Shown: positions 38,065 to 48,100 of the stretch, piece after piece | Numbering within the stretch: position 1 is the stretch's first letter | Layout of the letters: each line of letters starts with the position of its first letter | DNA from: Lachnospiraceae bacterium | GTDB taxonomy: Bacteria; Bacillota; Clostridia; Lachnospirales; Lachnospiraceae | Direction: 5' to 3' | DNA length: 64,000 nt | Assembly (NCBI GenBank): GCA_029067085.1 | Contig: JAIEFE010000020.1 | Span: 1-64,000, forward strand | Position numbers and translations under genes: made by a program | Notes under the pieces: generated by a model | The model's input: the letters and a program-made list of their open reading frames with translations, nothing else | Database searches by the model: none | Told to the model about the DNA's origin: nothing

Positions 38065-38070
38065 GATCGC

Positions 38071-38118
38071 CACTACTTCCAACATGTTTCTCAACACCAT
38101 CTGATAGTCCACATATTT
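38071..38118 (-). pseudogene. Fossil fragment of an Rpn-type gene with an internal deletion
   Basis: The sequence matches two separate parts of the Rpn gene at 26798-27766, namely 27071-27091 and 27491-27521, joined at the shared 9-mer CATGTTTCT. The join corresponds to loss of about 408 bp between two copies of that 9-mer. It is too short to be functional. Confidence 0.65.
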
Positions 38119-38145
38119 GTAAATTGATTCTTTCACTCGCTCGAC

Positions 38146-38730
38146 TCACTCGAGATCCATCCCCGAAAGATCCAGCCACAGTTCTTCAAAGATCCCCGCC
38201 TTGATGCGCTCGGAGAAAGAATACCGCACAGGTCCTTTTTCATGCTCGAAATCATACACTGTGACCGTCTCCGTTTCCGGATCCACGATCCAGTACTCGC
38301 GTGCGCCTGCCTCACGATAGAGTCTGACTTTCCGCTCATGATCCATCTTTTTACTGGAAGGTGACATGATCTCGATCATCCAGTCCGGTGCGCCTTGGCA
38401 GCCTTTTTCATCCAGCTTGTCTCTATCGCAGATCACGGAAATGTCCGGCTCCACGTAGTTGTATTTATCTTTTTTAATGTACACGGCGAAAGGTGCAGGA
38501 TATAAATGACATTTTCCTTTATTCTTTACAATGTATGTTTGAATCTGCCAGATAAGCGCTACCAGTATACGCTGATGAATCCTCGTCGGTGCATCCATCC
38601 GAAACAATTCCCCGTCGATCAACTCCGCACGTTCGCCATCCGGGAGCGCCTCGATATCCGCGACCGTGCAGCCTTTTCCGCCTTTCAACATAGTGAAACC
38701 TTCCTCTCGTTTTTCTACTCTGACTTCCAT
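38146..38730 (-). CDS. Uma2 family (DUF820) nuclease-like protein, copy 1
   Basis: This 194-residue protein belongs to the Uma2/DUF820 group with a PD-(D/E)XK fold. The expected residues appear in VEPDISVICD and APDWMIEIMSPSS, followed by REYWIVDP. Function is unknown in most members and nuclease activity is a family-level prediction. I chose the ATG at 38730 (MEVR) because GGAGG lies just before it and the other copies start there. An ATG at 38742 overlaps that site. It is the most diverged of four copies in the window and lies between the two giant genes. Confidence 0.85.
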   Translation of the reverse strand: MEVRVEKREEGFTMLKGGKGCTVADIEALPDGERAELIDGELFRMDAPTRIHQRILVALIWQIQTYIVKNKGKCHLYPAPFAVYIKKDKYNYVEPDISVICDRDKLDEKGCQGAPDWMIEIMSPSSKKMDHERKVRLYREAGAREYWIVDPETETVTVYDFEHEKGPVRYSFSERIKAGIFEELWLDLSGMDLE

Positions 38731-38940
38731 AGTCTCCTCCATTCCGCATAGCCCTCTGCGGGCTGCTTTCGTTGTGTGGCGGCGGGTTGTGCCTATGGAG
38801 TTCTGTTTGGGCTGCTCCGCCGCGTTTTCCGTTATCAGTTACAAATGTGAGTAAGCGGCAGAAACTGCCTGTTGTGCGAATGCACGGATGCATCTTTTAC
38901 GACGCCGGAGCCCGCGAAAGGGCTCTTGTGTTTACTCTGT
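38731..38940 (-). ncRNA. Structured leader of Uma2 copy 1
   Basis: The ~210-nt leader contains, in gene sense, GAGCCC...GGGCTC, then GTGC-ATTC-GCAC (38885-38874) and GGCAG-TTT-CTGCC (38869-38857). The last two hairpins are shared with the leaders at 53795 and 57254 and with the Rpn leader at 27981. The first hairpin has a different sequence from its counterpart in the other Uma2 leaders but still pairs, which is a covariation-like signal. Confidence 0.5.
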
Positions 38941-38946
38941 GCTCTC

Positions 38947-38975
38947 AGTATATACCTCAAGGAAAGATATGTCAA
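38947..38975 (-). promoter_or_regulatory. Near-consensus sigma-A promoter of Uma2 copy 1
   Basis: On the minus strand TTGACA (38975-38970) and TATACT (38952-38947) are separated by 17 nt. The same pair with the same spacing precedes the other two Uma2 leaders. Confidence 0.8.
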
Positions 38976-39045
38976 GATATCATTCTATATACGTTTTTAC
39001 GTTTATTGGCAGAGACTCCCTTCTATTCCTGACAATATAAAAGCG

Positions 39046-39075
39046 GAAAAGCCGCGGAAGATATCTCCCGCGGCT
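39046..39075 (-). terminator. Terminator of the 3613-residue secreted protein gene
   Basis: On the minus strand AGCCGCGG pairs with CCGCGGCT around a 10-nt loop and is followed by TTTTCC. It lies about 75 nt past the stop codon. Confidence 0.82.
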
Positions 39076-39148
39076 CTGCCGGTATTTCTTTACTTTTCTA
39101 CGTCACGTTTCTCCTCCGGCCATTTCCGAAAAGCCCGTTTCGACGCTT

Positions 39149-42100
39149 TTAATAGGAAACATAGACATCGCATTCTGTTGGACTGTTAAGGTTATAGTAT
39201 CCAACGGCAATATATACTATTTCTCCTGCGGACAGACCCGTTAACTCCTTCTTAAAGTTTCTATCACCACCAGCGTCATCATCATTCCCGTATCCCCTGC
39301 TCTCAGAGTCATCGTCTAACGTACTGCTGTCGGCATCATCCCCAACACTCTGATCCTTGAAAAACCATGCTTTCGGATCTCCGGTCGTCTTATTTGCCGA
39401 AAAGAAGGTATAATCTCCATACTCCGGCGCCTTGAATGTGATCCACTGATACTTTCCGGCTGCAACATCTACGTGGTCGAGAAGCCTGACATCCTTCTCC
39501 TTGGTAACAGTGATCGTAATATTCTCACTATATGCATTCACACTAAGATATACAACTCTGTCTTTCCCTATCAGATAAGGATTCACGGCATAACTCTCTT
39601 TCTGCCATGCGCTCTCGCCATAGTAGTAAAGATATCCGTCTGAACATACAAAACTGTATTCAGCATCTGCCGGTGCCCTAAAGGTCATATAGGTATTTGA
39701 ATAGCTTGTGTTAGAAAGCTGGTTTTCACCTACATTCAATTCCGTTGCCGCAACACAAGTCACCGTGATATCGACATTCTCAATTTCAGCCGCTGAGTCG
39801 TTTACAACCCTGATATAGAGATCGGTTTCGGCTGCAACTCTTATATCAACTTCAGATGAATCAGTACTCAGACTGCTATAACAGAAAAGACGCGCACCTG
39901 CAGGTGTTGTAAACTTATATTCGCCCGCCTTTCCGGTCGTATACTTATACCACGTACTTGCGCACGGTTCAAGGGTAAGTCCCGTAATCTTTTCTCCGCT
40001 TGCAGGTGCAGGCGTTACCTTTGCGACCGTAACCTTTGCCGTCGCAGAAGCTTCCGTGCCGGAATATATCAGTATGCCCGAAAGCTCTCCGGCGTTATAG
40101 AAATACTCTCCCTCGTTTAAGCCGCCCTCAAGCCTACTGCCCTCACTGCATGTAACGGTATACCAATAGTCCTCAGGCACTGTAAACTTCACAATACTGA
40201 CTCTGCCCTTTGCAACCGGAACATTATTCTCTCCCGGATTCAGAGTAACAGGTGTTAACTCTCCGGCCGTCACTTTTATCTTTGCTTCCGCCCCGCCGTT
40301 ATTTGTTATCGTAAACTTATAGCGGCCCAGTTCTCTATTCAACACAACCACAAAATATTTCTCTGAGTGGTATACTCCGTATTCGCTAATAATAAGGTCT
40401 GCCGCACTGCTATCCACCGTGAAATCATAGTAACCGTCCTCAAAGACATGGAATACAAAGTCAGCCGACTCACCCGCCTTGACCGTGATCTCCTCAGACG
40501 CCTTACCCAGTGTCAGTTCCGTGATCGTTTTCTGTGTTACGGTCAGCTTGCCTGCCGCATTCACCGTAATCAGAATCTCGTCATCCTTCTCAAGAATATT
40601 TCCACTGTGCCAAGATCTTTCAGACCCATTTTCATTCGGTCGATAATACTTCATGCCGGTTACGACGTTCTCACCCAGCATTACGGTATAGGTCGCATAT
40701 GCAGGCGCCTTTAAGGTATAGTATACCGCGCCATTTGCAGCGTCCTCCGCCTTCACGTCCGCTTCCGCTTTCCCGTCGGCAAACGTCAATGCCGTCGCCT
40801 TCAGCAGCGCAGGCTTCAGTGTAACCGCAACACCCGCCTCTGCAATTGTGTCATTTGCCTCCACCTTGATATAGAGGTCCTGCTCCTTCGTCAAATAGCT
40901 TCCCGTAGAAACGCTGCTGCCTCGGGAGCCATTGTTGTTTTTCTTATACCAGCTAACCTGAACACTATTCTTGATCTGATTCTCACCCACTGCATAGTCC
41001 AGCTCATATCTGCCGTCAGCCGGTACTGTATAGGTATACCACTTAGGCTCGTCGCCCTTCTTCACGTTACCCACCGACGCGTTAAAAGGATTTACCGTTA
41101 TGGGCCTGATCGTGATCGTACCGGTCGCTTTGATCGCAGATACGCCTTCCGCAGCTTCCGTCACATCAGCCGCTGTGATCGTGATCGTCTTTGTCACGAA
41201 CTTCTTATTCCAACCGGTCATTTCTTTTATCTCTTTCCCTTTGGCGGAAAGAGCATTCACGATCGTACCATCACCTGCACTTGTAACCATTATGGTCGGT
41301 GACGTCTTACCATCCGGCACGACGGAGGTATTCTCAACGATCACCATATAGCCTAATGCGCTGTCTTCCGGTAAGGTAAACTTATACTCCTTACTGCCGT
41401 CCTTCGCAAAGTCCAACGGCTCCGCCTTACCGCTCGTCAGGAAATTCTTTTCCGCCGCAGTTATCTCCAGCTTACCGCTCACGGCGTTCTCGCCGGTCTG
41501 CGCTGCCTTAATGATATAGGTATTGTTTCCAGTCGTGCTCAGGCTCGAAAGTGCGTAATAAGAACCTGTCGCCAAATCGCCGCTTGTATAGGTTACATCC
41601 GCAGTTCCGGTCGATGCCGTATCTTTCGTCCACTTGATCGTATACTCCGCATCAGTCGCCCGCTTGAAGGTATAATATTTCGTCTCACCCTTCGCCAACT
41701 CAACCGATGTAGTGCCTGAGATCGCTGTCGGTACGATCTCCTTCACGGAGAGGGCAACAGTCGTCTTAACGCCTTCCGCCGCATTAGACGCCGCCTTGAT
41801 CATAAACACATAATCGCCTGCATTCAACTTCCTGACGCCGGAATTATCGCCGGCGGTAAGATCGATCATGCTGCCATTGACATAAGCGTCTGTTTCGCTG
41901 AAAGCTTTCTGCACAAGCTTCACCTCTGCGGTCTGTGCTGCGGACTCCGCCGGCGCCACCGTAATATTTTTCATAAACTCATAGTAACCGGCCTTCTTAA
42001 CCGTGAAGGTGTACCACTTTGCATCGCCGGTCTTACCCAGTTCTGCAGCGGCCGGTTTCGCAGCGTCAAACGTGTTGCTGTCGGTTACGCTTGTTAGCGT

Positions 42101-45100
42101 AACCTTGGAATCCTTATCTGCAGCAGCCGTAACCTTGATGTAGATCTTATCGCCGGCTTTCAGGCTGCTTCCGGCAATCTTGCCATCCGTAACCGTAAAC
42201 GAATTCCCGGCAAAAGAAAACCCTTTCCACTGCTTGTCATACCACATTACAACGGCACCCTCTGTCGCCGTAAGGGTATATTTCGCTGCCGCCTTATCAT
42301 TCGGAATGGTATACTCGAATATCTCCGATGTGTTCTTCGTTACCGTCTGTTCAGCTGCCAAAGGTTTTACGCCCACTGCCGTCGCCGAAATTTCCACATC
42401 GATCTTTGCTGCGTCTTCGGTGATTTCCTGTCCTGCTTTTACGCTCACCTTGATCACGACCGTCTCGCCGGCATCCATAAACAACTTTACTGTTTCGGAC
42501 TCCTCAGTCGTTTCCGCCGCACCCTCGGCATATATCGCCGCCCCCGTCTCCGCAAGCACTGCGTCTCCGTCGTAGTATAGGGTAGTGCCATCCACCGCAA
42601 GGAACGCCACGTCAACCTTGTCGGAGGGTTTGTACGTAAAGCTGTACTCGCCCGCAGGACCCGCCGTAAATCTCATATACTGCGCATCAGCCTGATTATC
42701 CTTATTAAAGGACAGCGTTTCTTTGGCGCCGGCCGCCAGAGTCTTGGCAAACTCTCTCTTAGTCACATAAAGGCTGCCGGCTGAGATCTTAACAAATATG
42801 GTCTCGCCCGCTTTCAGACCCATTTCGTAAGCATACCATCCATCGTCATTATAACCGGATGCAGGATATATCGGGCTGCCGTTCCGTTCAAACTGCAAAG
42901 TACCGGTGCTGTTAAAGGTATAGTAGTTATCTTCCGTCGCGGTGAAGGAAACCCACACAGCCTTATTGACCGTCAACGGCTTCTCCTTCGTAAACGCAGT
43001 CGTGAGTTTTGTGAAATCGGTATAGCTGCTCACAGACAGCGTGAAGGAACCTGCAATCTTAAAGTAGATGTCCTGACCTTCTTCCAGACGAAGCGACTTG
43101 TAATTACCCTGGGTATTCGTTCCTTCCGATCCGCTGTTGTAATAGATACTAAATTGCCTATTACAGCTAAACTCATACTCACCATAGGACGGCGCGGTAA
43201 ACTTCACCCATGTCCTGTCGTTTGACGGGCTGCTGTTCAGGTAATCCTCTGAATCAACCGTAACGGAATTCGATATGGTCAGCACTTCCATCCTGCCCTC
43301 GTAATAAGGGTCAACCGTCTTGATAAAGTCATCATAGAAACCGTTTCCGCCGGTCTCATAATCGCCGCCGTAATGACCGGCCTTCCCTACAGCCTTGACT
43401 GCAATATGATATCTTGCGATTGTCTTCTTAGTCACTTTGGACGTCACAGTGATCGTCGTCTTGCCCTGTGACAGCGCCTTCAAAGTCGCGGAGAAGGAGC
43501 CCTGATTCGCCTTGACGGAAGCAACCTTCGCATTGCTGCTCTTCCATGTCAGCGTATCCGTACCTCTCGTCTGCGCAAGACTATTAATACTGCCTGCAGT
43601 CACCGTATAGGTGTTTCCCGAAGTCAGATAGGTAGTACAATTACTAATACTAATTCCGCCAGAAGAGCTCGTGTAGTTATTGTTCGGATTCACGATATCG
43701 CCATTTCCATACGATGCCGGAATATTCGTGGTCTTCGCTTTTGTGGCTGCAGGCTTCAAAGCGATCTCACCTTCATATACCGGCGTCACAGATATCGTGT
43801 ATGAGGACAATCTCATCAGCTTCTCCGTAGAGATGGTATATGCGTATGTCCCGGTCTTCTCAAAATATGCGAACCTTCCAATCGCTGCGCCATTAAAGGA
43901 ATTCACCTTGTCCAAATTCGCACGCTGCAGATTGGCCAGCGCATTCTTATACCACGCATACGCCCCTGTGTAGTCATGCCATTCAGCGGGAATCACTGCC
44001 ACATCATCCCTGTATGCCAGCCTCTTGTAGACAACACTTCCTCTCGCATCCTTCACCTCAATGTCGAACGCCTCGGGATGACCGGCATGCGCAAAGTTCA
44101 GCGTAATGTTCTTATCGTCTGTATAAACGGCCTTCAGTCTCTTCACCGCGTCGAGTTTCGCCGTCGAAAGGCTGATCTTCACTTCGTCTGTCTGTGTCTT
44201 CTGGTCCGAACCCGCCGTCTTCCACAGCCAGTCTTTCAATTTCAGATCACATTTCGCGCCGGCTTTCTTTGCGATAATGATATATTCATCCTTACGGAGT
44301 GTACCCTCAATGGACGGGTGGGTCGCACCATTACTCTGCGCCTGATAAATCTCAAAACCGGCTTCCTCCACTTCACTCCGGTTTGTGATCTCAATGGCTG
44401 ACGACCAGAAGTTCGGCACCTTCGCCTTACCCGACTTATATTCAAGGTAATCTTTAAGTCTGATCGCATCGCCGACCTTCATCGGCTTTACTTTCTTCGT
44501 GGTGAGCGTGTCGGGTCTTGCCGTGATCGTAAGATCGCAGCTGCCTGATAAACTATAATAACAAGCATTACGATTATCATAAACATTATTGTTCCTGTAC
44601 AAAGTACTGCTGTCCGCCACATAGATCCGTACCGTCACATCACCATTCCGATCGACACCCTTGAGCGTAAGCTTGCCCTTATTATTGATCGTGACGTATT
44701 TGGAAGGATTCGTAATCTTACCCTTCCCGTCAAATCTCGGCGTTTCGTTATCCGTCACATAATAGTTCAGCTTCGGATCCTGATAGGTGTCCGTAAGCTT
44801 TATTCCCAGAGCCTTTTCCGCGACTTTCAGTGAGAGCTGATACCATACGGAATCGCCCGAATCCGCTGCGTCGTTCGTTGCTTTCTCGTTGAACTTTCCG
44901 TCTACCAGAAGCTGTGCAGACTTATCCGCAAGTTCTATCGTATAACCTCTATTACTCTTGTTCTCTATATCTTTTTGGTTCTCATCGGTATATCTGACAG
45001 GATTTGCCTTGCTCTTCTCGTCCGTCACCTCAAAATAAGGCCTTAACTCCCTCACCAGTGACTTCGTGGTCTCAAACATCTTCACGGTTCCGGCTGCAGA

Positions 45101-48100
45101 CTCCGTCACCTTGCTGCCGTCCGCCAGTGTTCTCACCGCGCTCACATTCCTGACATAGACTACATATGCGCCTTTCTCCAGCGGAGAAATCAACTGTCTG
45201 CAGAGTTTCAGGGTTTCATTATAACCTCTGCTTCCCGTCAAATACTGCGGCTGGATCGCAAATGTACCCTTCCACTGACCGTTCTTCATCTCCTTGATCG
45301 CATCTTCGAAGTTGGCCGGTTTCCACTTATTTGCATCCTTCTTATTTTCCAGTTTTACAACATAGATCTCCCCGCGGTATCCGTCATCCACCTTAGTGAA
45401 CTGTATCTCCGCAGAAGTATCCTTCGGAATTACCTTCTTAATGACAGGCGCCGTCACTTCCGTGATCGTAACCTTCGTCTTAGCGACCTTCACGCCTTTG
45501 CCGGTGATCTCCTCGAACGTTTTGCCGTCCTCTGCAAGGCGCACCGGATAAGCCTCGACATTCACTGCCACCGGCTTCTTATTATTGGTCGCAAGCGCCG
45601 TGATCACACCTGTTTCAGGGTTGATGCTTGCATAATCGTTACTCGTCATGCCACCCGCAAGGCGGTAATTAATCCGTACCACATCGCCGAGCTGCGCTTT
45701 GGTGATCTTGACGTCAAGCTGCTGCTCCTCGCCGACCGCCATCTTTGCCTTCACGGCATTGAACGCGAGAGACTTAGGCGCCACTGCTCTTTTCAGGTTC
45801 GCCTCAACTTTTGCATTGGTCAGATCGAACTGAAAGGTATCCGTATAGCCAGTTTCCCATGTCACGCTGAATGCCGGTATCTCCTTGACCTTTCCGGATT
45901 CATCGAGTTCCACGGGGAAGAGGGCCGTGATGTAATATCTCCTTACAGACTCTTCATCGCTAGCTAAGTACTTATCGATCACATATCCGCCCGCGGCCTT
46001 AATGCTGTTGCCGTATACGAAGTTATTCATCGCAAATATATTACCGCCGGCAAGTTCACCGGCAAACTCGCGCGGAGAAACAAGATTTACCGCAATGTAG
46101 TTTTTGTCAAGCGGAATGTTTTCATTGGTCAATATATCAGCCGTAACTACGGTCCCGCTATGATTTACAAGTGCATATTTATAACTACTCCCATCAGCGT
46201 AAACAAACGGGATTCCCTCAAGGGGCACAATCTGATATCCGGTCTCACTCTTATCTGTCCGATAGACCGAAACTCCAAGAAATGCAGCGCCATTACTACG
46301 CTCTTCTCTAACGAACTGTATCCTCTTTACATCCGCATCTCCACGGTTGATCTTCGCCAGTGCGGCCGGCTTATATATAAGGTCATAGGATGTCGCGTAC
46401 TGTGCATATAAATCACTATTGTAATTGTCAAACTCTACGACATAGTCCCTGCCGTACCTTATGCGGTCGTTCGTATTTGTCTTCTCTATATTATTTTCAT
46501 AATACTTCTTTGTAAACACACCATTTCTCAGGATCGGATAACCGGTGTAATCATACTCGCTATCGCTAATGGCATTCCACCTCTTGCCGTATCCTTTGAC
46601 AAACAGCCATACATCCTCTTCCGGGATCTCTTCGGCGCGGGCAGCCTTGACATCGATCTGACCGTCATCCAACATTTCGGAGAGTCTGTCGCCCGCTGTC
46701 GCCTCTTCCTTGAGAACCGGCGTAATCTCCACCTTGAGGGGATCGATCGTGAACGTAAAGCTGCCGTCCTTGTCCTCGAGCTCCTCATAATCATACGGGG
46801 CATACTTATCATTTCCCTCGAACCACGCAACCAGGGTATAGTCACCACCGAATATCGCTTTCCCGGTAGATACAGTCGCCCCGTCATTCCACTTCCAAGC
46901 AACGTTTACGACACCGACGCCTCCCGTCGGTTCGCCATTGATCCGGAGATCTGTGATCTCGGCGCCGTCTGTATCCGTCAGCTTAACAAACCCTTCGGGG
47001 AGCTGCTCTGCGATCGGTTTCGCGTCATATATCTTATCGTCAAACAGTTTGGTCCTGTCAACAACGATCTTGATCTCGGCCGCGTCAAACTTGATATCGC
47101 CGTAACCGTCGCCGACTTTATAACGCTGTTTATATTCCCCGTTGTCCGCATCCCATACCGCCATGTTGCGGGTCGTATAGTTACTCCAATACAGTGCAGT
47201 TCCGGCCTGGTTCTTCACTACATTATTGTCCGTATCCTTAATCTGAGCAGACACGCCATCTCGCAGCCAGACTGCCGCCTTATACACATAAGGGTTTGTA
47301 TCGTTCTTAACAAATGTACCTGTAGACTTCTCCCACTCTATACCATTCGATCCATCGGTGTTTTTCTTCAGGTTCATCGCCTGCCAGGTCACATTTCCGG
47401 TATACCAGCCAAGCGGCTTCTCCCAGTCGATCTTGCTCTCATCGTTATCGGGAAGAGCAAACACGCGATAGTTATCCTTTTTCTCAAAGTTCCATACGCT
47501 GTCATCGTAGTTCGCATACTGCATATCCGCCGCGAACACCAGCTCCTGCTTCTTGATCAGGAAATACGCATAGCCCTCTGCAGGCGCGTTCTTCGGGACG
47601 AGCGAAGTGTCCTTATAAGTGATGCGCAGACGATACAGACCTGCTGCCTGCGGTATCGTGACAGAACTACCGGAAAAGGTATTTTCAAGAGCCTCTACCG
47701 CATCCTTTCTCCGCTTAGCAAAATCCTCATCCGTCTCACCTGTATTCTTTTCCATACGGGTGATTTCATTATAAACATTCAGAGCATTTGATGTCTGCCA
47801 TGTATAGGTGAGATCCTTATCGGTATCCTTAACTTCGGGATTGAGACCATTATCGGTATCTTTCTCCTTGACTACCGCTTTCTTGTAAGAAGCTTTGTCT
47901 GCAAACATCGCCAGATCCGGATCATAGATCGTCCACGCCGGATCATCCGCCGTAAGGCCCTTACCTTGTCCTTCCCTGTCCTTACCGCGCCCGTTGCCGG
48001 TAAACTCCTCGATGATCCCGGATACATCGATTGATGTCTCTTTTGTCTCACCAAGTTCTACCTTGAGCATATTCTTTTCATTGTTCAGCGTATCAGCGTC

